A DNA stretch of 32,146 nucleotides from Actinomycetota bacterium (GTDB lineage: Bacteria > Actinomycetota > Nitriliruptoria > Nitriliruptorales > Nitriliruptoraceae): positions 1-32,146 of the forward strand of contig JAFMLG010000015.1 of NCBI GenBank assembly GCA_017852335.1. The letters run 5' to 3'. This document shows positions 7,120 to 15,017 of this stretch, piece after piece. The first letter of the stretch is position 1; each line of letters begins with the position of its first letter. The notes beneath the pieces were generated by a model. The model saw nothing but the letters and a program-made list of their open reading frames with translations. It made no database searches and was not told where the DNA came from. The translations under genes and the position numbers were made by a program.

Positions 7120-8374
7120 GGTCGGACCGTCCGGGACGATGTACGGCCTGCCGTCCGACGTCCGGTTCTGCACGCGGTGCGTCATCTCGAACCAGCGGCC
7201 GAACTCGGCCGTCGAGTTCCAGCACACCGCGGCGACCGCGAAGGAGACGATCGCGTTCGACGCCGACGGGGTCTGCAGCGCCTGCCGGGTCGCCGAGCGC
7301 AAGGCCGCGACCGACTGGGAGGCGAGGGACGCCGAGCTCCGCGAGCTCTGCGACCGTCATCGCCGCGACGACGGCCGGTACGACTGCCTGGTCCCCGGCT
7401 CCGGTGGGAAGGACAGCTTCTACCAGGCGCACGTGTTGAAGCATCGGTACGGGATGCATCCGCTGACGGTCACGTGGGCTCCGCACATCTACACGGAGTG
7501 GGGCCGTCGGAACCACGACCGCTGGATCCACGCCGGGTTCGACAACTACCTCTGCACCCCGAACGGTCGTGTCCACCGTCTTCTCACCCGTCTCGCCGTC
7601 GACCAGCTCCTCCACCCCTTCCAGGCCTTCATCCTCGGGCAGAAGATCCTCGGGCCCCGGATGGCGGCCCAGCTGGGCATAGAACTCGTCTTCTTCGGCG
7701 AGAACGAGGCTGAGTACGGCAACCCCATCGCTGACATCGAGTCGGCGCGGCGTGACCCCCGGTTCTTCGCGACGAACGCCACCGATGAGGTGTTCATCTC
7801 CGGGGTCCCGGTCTCGGAGTTGCTCGGGCGGTACGGGCTCGAGCCGAACGACCTCCACCCCTACCTGCCACCGGACCCGCAGATCGTCGCGGACGCGGGC
7901 GTCGAGGTGCACTACCTCGGTCACTACCTGCGCTGGCATCCTCAGGGGGCGTACTACTACGCCGTGGAGCACGGTGGCTTCGAGGCCGCCCCCGAGCGCA
8001 CCCCGGGGACGTACAGCAAGTACAATTCGATCGACGATCAGATCGACGACCTCCACTACTGGACGACCCACATCAAGTTCGGGATCGGCCGCGCGACCTA
8101 TGACGCGGCGCAGGAGATCCGTAACGGGGAGATCACGCGCGAGGAGGGAGTGGCGCTCGTCCATCGCTTCGACGGGGAGTGGCCGGCGCGCTTCGAGGAC
8201 GAGCTGATGCGGTACCTGTCGATCGACGAGCGCAGCTTCGGCTCCGTCCGCGCTGAGTTCGACACCCCCGACCTGACCCCGGACTCGTTCCGCGACCGGG
8301 CCGACGCGTTCAGGCCGCCGCACCTCTGGCGGTCCACGGCCGACGGCTGGGAACTCCGGCACCGGGTCGCCTGA
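7112..8374 (+). CDS. N-acetyl sugar amidotransferase (WbpG/WbuX family)
   Basis: The ATG at 7112 gives 420 residues and has a strong GGGGAGG five bases upstream; the open frame beyond it lies inside the HisH gene. Two cysteine pairs, FCTRC (Cys20/Cys23) and VCSAC (Cys55/Cys58), precede an ATP-pyrophosphatase loop PGSGGKDSF (95-103). That is the layout of the WbpG/WbuX family and, for the PP-loop, of the wider adenylating N-type ATPases. The rest contains conserved-looking GHYLRWHPQGAYYYA and FGIGRATYDAAQEIR segments. Expected reaction: ATP-dependent activation of an acetamido group on a UDP-linked sugar, then attack by ammonia from the HisH/HisF pair, giving an acetamidino sugar for a surface polysaccharide or glycoprotein. 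The exact sugar cannot be read from the sequence, and no sugar-nucleotide synthesis genes (WbpA/B/D/E/I type) are in this window. Confidence 0.9.
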   Translation: MPEVGPSGTMYGLPSDVRFCTRCVISNQRPNSAVEFQHTAATAKETIAFDADGVCSACRVAERKAATDWEARDAELRELCDRHRRDDGRYDCLVPGSGGKDSFYQAHVLKHRYGMHPLTVTWAPHIYTEWGRRNHDRWIHAGFDNYLCTPNGRVHRLLTRLAVDQLLHPFQAFILGQKILGPRMAAQLGIELVFFGENEAEYGNPIADIESARRDPRFFATNATDEVFISGVPVSELLGRYGLEPNDLHPYLPPDPQIVADAGVEVHYLGHYLRWHPQGAYYYAVEHGGFEAAPERTPGTYSKYNSIDDQIDDLHYWTTHIKFGIGRATYDAAQEIRNGEITREEGVALVHRFDGEWPARFEDELMRYLSIDERSFGSVRAEFDTPDLTPDSFRDRADAFRPPHLWRSTADGWELRHRVA

Positions 8375-8573
8375 ACTCGTCGCGCGGCTGTCGCTCGAAT
8401 CCTGTCGTCTTCGGGGTCGGACACAGGCCGGTGCCAGCAGCGACTCGGCCATCGCCACCGCTGCACGGCGCCGACCGCGTTCGAGTCGCCCGACGACCCA
8501 CCACCGCTCGAGAGCCCCGGAGGACCCCGAGGGGCCGTGCTCGGGCACCGGGGCGCCGGTCTCCCGGGCGCCG

Positions 8574-9164
8574 TCAGTCCAGAAGTAGCGACGCCAGCGC
8601 GGCCACCGATCGCTCCAGCCGCGCGAACGTCGCCTCAGGGGTGACCCCGCTGCCCTCGAGCGGATTGGCGACATCGTCCCCCGGGTCGGGGCGTCGGAAG
8701 GGCCGCCGGGCGTGCGCAGCGGCGACCCGCAGACGGGGGGTCGGTGGAAGGCCGACGACCGCTGTCGCTCCGTCGGCGTCGCCGGTCGGAATCGGCTCGT
8801 CACGGACCGCCGTGAGCAGCGCGACCAGTTCGTCGAGGACGAAACACCGGGTCACGACGCCGTTCGTCCGGGCCCCGATGAGATCGGCCTACTCGCGGGT
8901 CATCGTGAGAAGCAGATCCGCGACCGCCGTCGCGTGCTCGTCGAGGCCGCGCGAGCGGTGGGTCGAGAGGTCGAGGCCCCGGGATCCCGCGAGGTCCTGC
9001 ATCGCCGGGAGGGCGGGGACGCCGGTGGCAGCGAACACGCCGGCGCTCGACACCGTCCAGGTACCACCCCCGGAGCCGCGGTGTCCCGTGAGTTCGGCCG
9101 CGAACAGGGCCGCGGCGGCGGGGCTGCGTGCCTGGTTCGCCTCGCAGACGAAGGTGACGTTCAC
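8574..9164 (-). pseudogene. Low-molecular-weight protein tyrosine phosphatase, interrupted by an in-frame TAG
   Basis: The frame from GTG 9164 encodes the LMW-PTP start MNVTFVCEANQARSP, with the C-x5-R-S loop (Cys7 to Arg13), and continues to LLLTMTRE. A TAG at 8891-8889 then stops it after 91 residues. The same frame reads straight on: 11 more sense codons, then CFVLDELVALL, then the general-acid region PDPGDDVANPLEGS, and an amphipathic end FARLERSVAALASLLLD, with the final stop at 8574. Without the TAG it would be about 196 residues with every LMW-PTP element in order. TMTRE is normally followed by a His or Gln-type residue, so a C-to-T change of a CAG codon would explain the stop. Wzb-type phosphatases of this family regulate polysaccharide export, which suits the neighbouring glycan genes. 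TAG is used as a real stop elsewhere in the window (end of the PhyH gene), so readthrough is not the default reading. Confidence 0.85.
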
Positions 9165-9228
9165 GGGGCACTCCGAGCGGCATCGTTCTGCGTTGACGCT
9201 TCGGCGCTGAGAATAACGCGGCCGCCGG

Positions 9229-9234
9229 TAGCGT
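9229..9234 (+). promoter_or_regulatory. -10 element for the antiporter gene
   Basis: TAGCGT lies within GCCGGTAGCGTCG, a string also present upstream of the M50 gene. It would start transcription near 9241, just before the GTG start cluster at 9248-9260. Confidence 0.4.
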
Positions 9235-9247
9235 CGAACGACGAGGG

Positions 9248-11209
9248 GTGGAGGTGTCGGTGCTCGACGGACTGCTGCCGCTCGTCGATCCCGGTGCGGT
9301 GTTCGCCGTCCTGTTCCTGCTGGTGCTGTTGGGGCCGCTCGCGGCCGAACGGGTCCGCCTTCCGGCCGTCGCGGGGCTGATCCTCGCCGGGACGATCGTC
9401 GGACCGAACGTGCTGGGTGTCCTCGGGCGGGGATCGTTCATCGTGACGCTTGGGTACGTCGGCTTGCTCTACCTGATGTTCCAGGGCGGGCTGGACCTGG
9501 ACCTCGACGGGTTCCGGCGACGGCCGGCCGACTCGCTGGCCTTCGGCGTCCTGACCACCCTGGTTCCGCTGCTTGGTGTCGCGTGGGTCGCGGTACGGCT
9601 GGGGCTCTCGGCCCCAGCAGCACTGGTCGTCGGGGCGGCCCTGACGTCCCACACGCTGCTGGTCCAGCCGCTCGTCGCGCGCTACCACCTCGGGCGGACG
9701 CGTGGGATGACGGCGACCCTCGGTGCGACGCTGGTCGCGAACCTGGTCGCGCTGCTGGTCCTCGCCGGCGCGCTGGCCGCAGCACGCGACGCGGGATGGG
9801 GGTTCTGGGTCCTGTTCGGACTCGCGCTCACTGTGTACGGCGCGGCGGTACTGGTCCTGCTGCCCCGGCTGACGCGGTGGTTCTTCACCGGGCTCGGCCA
9901 GGATCGGCAGGTGCGGCTGACCTACCTGCTCTCGGGACTCGGGGTCGCGGCACTGGTCGCGCGACTCGTCGGCATCGAGCCGATCGTCGGGGCGTTCCTC
10001 GTCGGCGTCGCGTTCAACCGCTTCGTCCCATCCGGCACGTTGATCGCCGAGCGGGTCCAGACACTGGGGTCGTCGCTGTTCATCCCGGCCTTCCTCGTCG
10101 CGACCGGGATGCTGTTGGACCCCGTCGCGATCGCGACTGACCCGGCGACGCTGGGGATCGGCGCGGCGCTGCTGGCCGCGACGGCCGTGACCAAGTGGCT
10201 CGCCGCCGAGGTCTCCGGGCTGGTGCTGCGTGCGTCGGGACCGGAACGGCGGCTGATGTTCGCGCTGACCGTCGGACAGGCGGCGGGCGCGCTGGCCGCC
10301 GTCGTCGTCGCGCAGGAGGCCGGGCTCGTAGACCGGCGGGTCGTCGACGCGGTCGTCCTCGTCATACTCGGCGCTGCGCTGCTGGCCGGGGCGGTCGGGG
10401 AGCGCGCCGCGCCGCTGGTCGAGGCGCCGGAGGACGACGAGGCGCCCCTCGGGACCCGGGTCGTCGTGCCGGTGTCCAACCCGGCGACGGTCGAGGGGCT
10501 GGTCCGGGTCGCTGCACTCGTCGCCGCGCCCGACTCGGGCGCGGTCGTCTCCGTGAACGTCCAGCCGCTGGGTGCCGAGGTCGGTGCGCGTCGGGCCGTG
10601 CGCGAGCTCGCGGCCGAGGCCGAGCGGGTCGCGCTGGCCGCCGGGGCCGAGGTCGTGACCGGCGCCCGGGTCGACGCGTCGATCGTCGGTGGGGTGCTCC
10701 ACACCATCGCCGAGCGCAGCGGCACGGCCGTCGTGATGGGGTGGAAGGGCTGGGCCAGCGGCCGAGAGGGGCTGTTCGGCACCGTCATCGACCAGGTCGT
10801 GGAGCAGAGCCCCGTGCCGGTGCTGGTCTGCCGGCCCGGCGATGTCGTCGACGGCGGCCGGGTCGTGGTGGTGCTGACCGGTGACGACCTGTCCCCGGCC
10901 GGCCGGCGGGGCACCACGCTGGCGTTGGAGGTCGCCCTTCGGGCCGCTCGGCAGGCCAAGGTGCCGCGGCTGGTGGTGACCGACCGGGACCCGGCCGCGG
11001 TCCGGCCGGCGCTCCGTGGCTTCGGCGTGCCCGAAGATGTCCAGGTCCTCGGCGTCGACCGGGTCCCGGCGGGGCTGGGAGAAGAGCTCGAATCGGGCGA
11101 CCTGGTTATCGCCGCGGTCCCGCCGACCCCGGCCGCCCTGCGGGGTGAGGCGACCGACCTGGCCCGGTCCGTGCCGGCCCACACCGTGGTGGTCTGCGTG
11201 CCGCGGTGA
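9248..11209 (+). CDS. CPA2-family cation/proton antiporter with C-terminal Usp-like domain
   Basis: A 653-residue protein. Residues 1 to about 415 form a monovalent cation/proton antiporter-type membrane domain of roughly 12-13 helices. It includes GLILAGTIVGPNVLG (45-59), the soluble loop FQGGLDLDLDGFRRRP, and GIEPIVGAFLVGVAFNRFVP in the position of the ion-binding helix pair. From about residue 435 to the end the protein is soluble: VVVPVSNPATVEGLVRVAAL and then VVMGWKGWASGREGLFGT...VPVLVCRPG, which resemble a universal-stress-protein fold, possibly in two copies. It should exchange Na+ or K+ for H+ at the cytoplasmic membrane, with the tail gating in response to a nucleotide. Three in-frame GTGs (9248, 9254, 9260) could serve as start; GGTGGAGG sits best for the last. 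It is divergent from the phosphatase pseudogene. Confidence 0.88.
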   Translation: MEVSVLDGLLPLVDPGAVFAVLFLLVLLGPLAAERVRLPAVAGLILAGTIVGPNVLGVLGRGSFIVTLGYVGLLYLMFQGGLDLDLDGFRRRPADSLAFGVLTTLVPLLGVAWVAVRLGLSAPAALVVGAALTSHTLLVQPLVARYHLGRTRGMTATLGATLVANLVALLVLAGALAAARDAGWGFWVLFGLALTVYGAAVLVLLPRLTRWFFTGLGQDRQVRLTYLLSGLGVAALVARLVGIEPIVGAFLVGVAFNRFVPSGTLIAERVQTLGSSLFIPAFLVATGMLLDPVAIATDPATLGIGAALLAATAVTKWLAAEVSGLVLRASGPERRLMFALTVGQAAGALAAVVVAQEAGLVDRRVVDAVVLVILGAALLAGAVGERAAPLVEAPEDDEAPLGTRVVVPVSNPATVEGLVRVAALVAAPDSGAVVSVNVQPLGAEVGARRAVRELAAEAERVALAAGAEVVTGARVDASIVGGVLHTIAERSGTAVVMGWKGWASGREGLFGTVIDQVVEQSPVPVLVCRPGDVVDGGRVVVVLTGDDLSPAGRRGTTLALEVALRAARQAKVPRLVVTDRDPAAVRPALRGFGVPEDVQVLGVDRVPAGLGEELESGDLVIAAVPPTPAALRGEATDLARSVPAHTVVVCVPR

Positions 11210-11224
11210 GCGAATCCCGGGAGC

Positions 11225-11247
11225 TAGAGTCGAGGCGTCGAGGGAGG
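11225..11247 (+). promoter_or_regulatory. -10 element and ribosome binding site of the PhyH gene
   Basis: TAGAGT at 11225-11230 would start transcription near 11237. AGGGAGG at 11241-11247 lies five bases before the ATG at 11253. The pair fixes the start codon and suggests that this gene begins a new transcript after the antiporter. Confidence 0.5.
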
Positions 11248-11252
11248 CCAGC

Positions 11253-12176
11253 ATGGGGCGGTGGAGTCGCGGGTCGAGTCGTTCGCGGGAGGCTTTCGTC
11301 GCCTCCGGGTCGGAGGAAGCCGCCGGCGCCGGTGCCGTCGAGGTCCTCGACCGGGTAGCGGACTCGGTCGAGTGGGTCCGGCGGAACGCGGGCACCGCCG
11401 GGTTCGATCTGGACGGGACCGGTCGGACGACCGAGGAGCGCGCGGAGCTGCTCGACCGGCTCGGGATCGTGACGTTCCCCTCCGGTCTCCCGGAAGAGGC
11501 GCTCGGCGAGATCCGCGACGTCCTCTTCCGGTTCGCCTCGGACGTCCGTGCCGGACGCGCGCCCGCCGGAGTGGCCGCCTTCCGCCGCAGGAACTCCGGG
11601 GACGACTACCGGACGATGGCCGAGTCGGAGACCGCGGTCGTGAGCGTTCGCGGGGACGATGACGACGGCGTCGACGCCGGGATGATCGACCTCTTCAACG
11701 TCGACCGCCTGCTCCCCGACCTCGGCCCCGCTCTCCGTGAAGCGATGCTCTCGGTCGGCACGATCGAACTTCTGGAGCTCGCGACCGGGGCGACGGTCGA
11801 GGATCGGAACCTCAACGCCTACATCAACGAGTCGGTGACCTCTACCCGGGGGCTGCACGTCGATTCCTACAGTCGCAAGCAGTTCAAGGTCTTCGTCTAC
11901 CTGACGGACGTGCTCTCCCTCGATGACGGCCCGTACTGCTACGCGCCGACCTCGCATCGACTCGAGGGAATGGAGGAGGCGAATCGACGACTTGCGGGAG
12001 CCTTCGGCCTCTCCCACACCGACGTCCGACTCTGCCCGCCGGAGCTTCCGCTGCCGCTCCTGGCGCCGGCGGGCACGATCATCGTCTCCGACCAGGGCGG
12101 CGCGCATCGGGGTTTCCCTCAGGTCCCGGGGAGTCGTCGGATCCTCGGTGTCCTGAACTGTCGAATCACCCGGTAG
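11253..12176 (+). CDS. Phytanoyl-CoA dioxygenase (PhyH) family Fe(II)/2-oxoglutarate oxygenase
   Basis: A 307-residue protein; the start is set by AGGGAGG five bases before the ATG. The C-terminal half has the PhyH facial triad: His202-Val-Asp204 in GLHVDSYSRKQ, the following strand FKVFVYLTDV, the lid segment GPYCYAPTSHR (226-236), distal His285 in GGAHRGFP, and an Arg at 295/296 placed to bind 2-oxoglutarate. The N-terminal 110 residues are less conserved, with an Arg/Ser-rich start. Family members hydroxylate small molecules, lipids or glycan and natural-product intermediates. Here a glycosyltransferase follows 35 bp downstream on the same strand, which favours a role in modifying a surface glycan or its precursor. 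That role is inference; the substrate is unknown. It ends in TAG. Confidence 0.85.
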   Translation: MGRWSRGSSRSREAFVASGSEEAAGAGAVEVLDRVADSVEWVRRNAGTAGFDLDGTGRTTEERAELLDRLGIVTFPSGLPEEALGEIRDVLFRFASDVRAGRAPAGVAAFRRRNSGDDYRTMAESETAVVSVRGDDDDGVDAGMIDLFNVDRLLPDLGPALREAMLSVGTIELLELATGATVEDRNLNAYINESVTSTRGLHVDSYSRKQFKVFVYLTDVLSLDDGPYCYAPTSHRLEGMEEANRRLAGAFGLSHTDVRLCPPELPLPLLAPAGTIIVSDQGGAHRGFPQVPGSRRILGVLNCRITR

Positions 12177-12211
12177 CCGGGACCCCGACCGGAGACACAC
12201 AGGCTCCCCCG

Positions 12212-13312
12212 ATGGCCGTCCTCCTCGCAAGGCCGCGAAGCGGCCGCCGTGGTGTCGTCGTCCTGACGCACAAGGAGGTGAAGTGGCTGTACGGCGGCGC
12301 CTCACCACGGCTCCGACGTCGCCACCGGTCGCACCTCCAGCAGAGGGTCGACCGACTCCGAGACCGGTATGCGTTCGGAGTCCACGCCGGTCGGCGGCTA
12401 TCGCCGTCGAGTGCGGCACTCGACGAGCGCTGGGAGTTCGTCCTCGCGACCGAGCGCCTCGCTCCGACACTTCCCGGCGCTCGGCGCATCGCCCGGTCGT
12501 CGGCGCACTTCATCCCGGACGGTTATGGCCTCCCGGCGGCGGAGCGTCGGACCTGGGATCTGGTCCATGTCGCGACCCAGAGTGCGGGGAAGCACTGGTC
12601 GAGGTTCCTGGCAGCCTCGGCTGCTCTGCTGGCCGGAGATCCGTCGCTGCGCATCCTCGGCATAGCCACCCGGGTACCGGGCGGCCCTTCCCTCCGAGAC
12701 CAGGCGTCCGAGGTCCTCGGCGACAATCTCGGACGATCCTTCATTCTGGAGGAGCCGGACAGCCTCGGATTCCTCAAGGGGTGGCATCCCCGGATCATCG
12801 AGCGCATTCTCGCGGAGACGAAGGTCCTCTGCCTGTTCTCCGAGATCGAGGGCTCGTCGAAGGTCGTCTCCGAGGCCAGCATGGCCGGATGCCTCGTCGT
12901 GCTCTACGAGCAGCTGATCGATTGCTGCATCGAAGTCCCGGACGACGCGACGCACATCCGGCGGATGCGACGTGGCGCCGAGGCCGAGACACTCGCCGCC
13001 GCCATCCGGAGCGCCGACGGCCACCGGCCCGACCGAGCCAGCCTCGCGGCCTTCTACGGCGAGACCGCCTCGATCGCCCATCTCCGCACGAGGCTGAATG
13101 AGATCCTCGGCCACCCCGTCGACCTCGAGGACACGGAGGGCCTGAGGTTCCGTCTACCGGCCCACTCGGACGTCGGGATGCCATGGGTCCGTCGCGGTCC
13201 AAGGACGACGACAGCAGATGCGATCGACTTCGACACCATGCATCGCCTCCTCGACCATCTCGAAGGTCTGCCGCAACCCGGCGGTCAGGCCGGCGACTCC
13301 TCCGTCACGTGA
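12212..13312 (+). CDS. GT-B fold glycosyltransferase (family 1/4-like)
   Basis: A 366-residue protein starting at ATG 12212 with no clear ribosome site; it is probably translated from the PhyH transcript 35 bp upstream. The N-terminus reads VVVLTHKEVKWLYGG (15-29), like the first Rossmann strand of GT-B enzymes. The C-terminal half carries LCLFSEIEGSSKVVSEASMA (about 206-225), then GCLVVLY, matching the nucleotide-sugar-binding E-G-x-x-K-x-x-x-E-A-x-x-x-G signature of GT1/GT4 enzymes. No signal peptide or membrane helix is visible. It would transfer a sugar in the cytoplasm to a lipid-linked or protein glycan. It ends tail to tail with the next gene, overlapping it by eight bases within the palindrome TCACGTGA, which supplies both stop codons. 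Donor and acceptor are unknown. Confidence 0.75.
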   Translation: MAVLLARPRSGRRGVVVLTHKEVKWLYGGASPRLRRRHRSHLQQRVDRLRDRYAFGVHAGRRLSPSSAALDERWEFVLATERLAPTLPGARRIARSSAHFIPDGYGLPAAERRTWDLVHVATQSAGKHWSRFLAASAALLAGDPSLRILGIATRVPGGPSLRDQASEVLGDNLGRSFILEEPDSLGFLKGWHPRIIERILAETKVLCLFSEIEGSSKVVSEASMAGCLVVLYEQLIDCCIEVPDDATHIRRMRRGAEAETLAAAIRSADGHRPDRASLAAFYGETASIAHLRTRLNEILGHPVDLEDTEGLRFRLPAHSDVGMPWVRRGPRTTTADAIDFDTMHRLLDHLEGLPQPGGQAGDSSVT

Positions 13313-14699
13313 GGATTCCCCAGGAATCGAGCGCAGGGGCTCCGAGGGTGTGATCCTCCGCCAGTGCTGCCTCGATCCTTCGTGCAGCTTCCGCTCCGGA
13401 GGCGTCGGCCCAGGCGCGGCTCCGGTTGGCCAGGTCCTCCGCAGCTGCATCCGACCAAGATGTCGACTCCCGGAGGAACCGATCGTCGAAGGGGCCGATG
13501 CCGAGGTCTGTCATGAAGGCGTATTCGGTGAAGCCGGTCAGATGGGCGCTGGGAGTCCCGCTGACTGCGGCCTCGAGGAGCACACCACTCGCCTTCTCCG
13601 CGAGGACGGCTGCGACCCCCGCCCGAAGGAGCGTGGCGGTCCTGCCCGCGTGGGCTCGTACTCCCACGCGGCTCGCGAGGCGCAGCACGGCCTCCCGCTC
13701 GCGGGGGTGAGGTGATAGCACCGGTACGAGTCCGCTGCTGGTGAGCACGGGCACGATTCGAGCGAGCAGCTCTCCGAGTTCCTCGAATCGCCAGATCGCG
13801 GTCGTCGCGATGACGACGTCCCGCGACGGACGCCTCGATCCCGGCGGCTCACTCGAGCGTGATGGCATGGAGATCCCGCCCGTGACCCGGAACGCGTCCG
13901 GTCGCCCGCCCAGCCCTCCGTAGTACTCGATGTCCTTGATGCCCTGACAGAGCACGACGTCCACGGGCAGGTCGGCATATTCGCGATCCAGCGCTGTCGG
14001 TGCGTGAGGGACGTACACCGACGGAATCTCGCGCTGCCGTGCGTGCCAGACGAGCAGGCGCTGGAAAGAGTGCTCCAGCGAGGACACCGCGACGACCCGT
14101 GGCCGGTGATCGTCGAGGAACGCAGCGATTGCCCAGTCCTCGGCGACCGCGCGGTTCAGCGTCGCAGTGAAGAGGTGTGGGGCGAAGCCCGCTGACTGCG
14201 CGATGTCGATGAGCCGACCTTGTCGCTCGTTCGTTCGGGCACGCGCCTCGATCGACCAGCGGTTCTCGATGACCGCAGTCGGGGCCGGTGATCCCAGGGC
14301 GACATGATGGTTCTCAGTCGACCACGCTCGGAGGACCCCGTCGTGCATCGCGATCCGCACGGTCGCGGTCCTCGCCGGGGGCGTGCGCCGGACTAGGCGA
14401 CGGCGGAGTCGGTCGGCGGCTCGCCCGACGGCTGCTCGCGCCGGTGTTCGCACGGATGTTCGCGCGGATATCGGGAGGAGATTCATCCGATCCCAGGCGC
14501 GGCGTCCGGTCCACGTGAGGCGTGGACGGATGGACCAGATGATCCGGTCCTTAAGGAGCGGCCCGAGGAGTTCATCGACTCGGGCCTCAGTCAGTTCGAC
14601 GGAGGTCGAGAGCGTCCCCGTCGCCGGGCACCCCTCCATCACATCCGTCGGAGTCGATTCCGACACCGACAGCCGAGACATGGCCACTCTTCGTCGCAT
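13305..14699 (-). CDS. Predicted GT-B glycosyltransferase / capsule-type polysaccharide enzyme
   Basis: About 464 residues from ATG 14699, or 458 from ATG 14681. A TAGATT promoter element at 14719-14714 lies before both. GGAG touches the first ATG, which is too close, while the second has only a weak GAAGAG, so the start is unsettled. The protein is soluble. Its middle reads REIPSVYVPHAP, then PVDVVLCQGIKDIEYYGGLG, and a later part carries VLSPHPRER and ASGVLLEAAVSGTPSAHLTG. This resembles the two Rossmann halves of GT-B enzymes of the polysialyl/CDP-glycerol or Kdo transferase kind, where a His-Pro motif and an E-A-x-x-x-G segment bind the donor. The first 110 residues have no recognisable domain. 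Together with the converging glycosyltransferase it belongs to the 11253-14699 glycan block. The function assignment is by fold pattern only. Confidence 0.6.
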   Translation of the reverse strand: MRRRVAMSRLSVSESTPTDVMEGCPATGTLSTSVELTEARVDELLGPLLKDRIIWSIRPRLTWTGRRAWDRMNLLPISARTSVRTPARAAVGRAADRLRRRLVRRTPPARTATVRIAMHDGVLRAWSTENHHVALGSPAPTAVIENRWSIEARARTNERQGRLIDIAQSAGFAPHLFTATLNRAVAEDWAIAAFLDDHRPRVVAVSSLEHSFQRLLVWHARQREIPSVYVPHAPTALDREYADLPVDVVLCQGIKDIEYYGGLGGRPDAFRVTGGISMPSRSSEPPGSRRPSRDVVIATTAIWRFEELGELLARIVPVLTSSGLVPVLSPHPREREAVLRLASRVGVRAHAGRTATLLRAGVAAVLAEKASGVLLEAAVSGTPSAHLTGFTEYAFMTDLGIGPFDDRFLRESTSWSDAAAEDLANRSRAWADASGAEAARRIEAALAEDHTLGAPALDSWGILT

Positions 14700-14736
14700 C
14701 TCCGGGAGGGGCGAATCTAGTGGCCCACTGCGGTGG

Positions 14737-14943
14737 TCAGGCCGCAGACGTGGCCTCGTACCCGGCCTCGACGACCGCAGCGAGGACGGCTGCTTCGTCG
14801 GCATCGCCCGTCACCTCGAGCCGGCCCGTGGCGTGGTCGATGGCGACCTCCGCGACGCCCGGCACCGCGCCGACCTCGGTGCGGACCGCCTGCTCGCAGT
14901 GGCCGCACGTCATGCCGGTAACCGAGTAGGTGCGGGTCACCAT
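14737..14943 (-). CDS. copZ: Heavy-metal-associated (HMA) copper chaperone
   Basis: A 68-residue single HMA domain. The start is the ATG at 14943, with AGGAG six bases upstream; the frame is open a little further, but that part overlaps the divergent promoter. The metal-binding loop GMTCGHC (about residues 10-16, Met-x-Cys-x-x-Cys) and the ferredoxin-like beta-alpha-beta pattern ending in VVEAGYEA are typical of CopZ. It should bind Cu(I) in the cytoplasm and hand it to a P-type ATPase. No CopA or CsoR gene is in the window, so here the chaperone is separated from its usual partners. It has its own promoter, divergent from the alkyltransferase gene. Confidence 0.92.
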   Translation of the reverse strand: MVTRTYSVTGMTCGHCEQAVRTEVGAVPGVAEVAIDHATGRLEVTGDADEAAVLAAVVEAGYEATSAA

Positions 14944-14962
14944 CGCGGTCTCCTGGATTGAG

Positions 14963-14993
14963 ATACGGGAGGATATGCCGCTGCGCGTAGTGT
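14963..14993. promoter_or_regulatory. Divergent promoter region of copZ and the DNA methyltransferase gene, with a possible metal-regulator dyad
   Basis: On the minus strand TATCCT (14975-14970) is a -10 for copZ; on the plus strand TAGTGT (14988-14993) is a -10 for the downstream gene. The sequence ATACGGGAGGATAT (14963-14976) covers the copZ -10. It has A/T ends in dyad around a G tract, in the style of CsoR/RcnR-type operators. The operator reading is a guess. Confidence 0.35.
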
Positions 14994-15017
14994 GGGTGGC
15001 GCGTCGGAGGGTCAACG

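Noticed and set aside
8375-8573. Possible terminator or small gene between the amidotransferase and the phosphatase
   Set aside because: GC-rich with a few GGCGCC palindromes but no T tract, no convincing stem and no supported open frame; I see nothing I can name in it.
9161-11395. 744-codon minus-strand open frame opposite the antiporter
   Set aside because: Low-complexity Gln/Arg/Asp-rich translation typical of an antisense shadow, with no recognisable motif. The plus-strand antiporter has clear helices and a Usp-like tail.
12272-13101. A perfect AAGGAGGTGA four bases before a GTG opening a 272-codon frame inside the glycosyltransferase gene
   Set aside because: The translation is an Arg/Pro-rich shadow, and the Shine-Dalgarno match falls on codons for LTHKEVKW, which is the conserved-looking start of the real glycosyltransferase. 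The match is probably chance.
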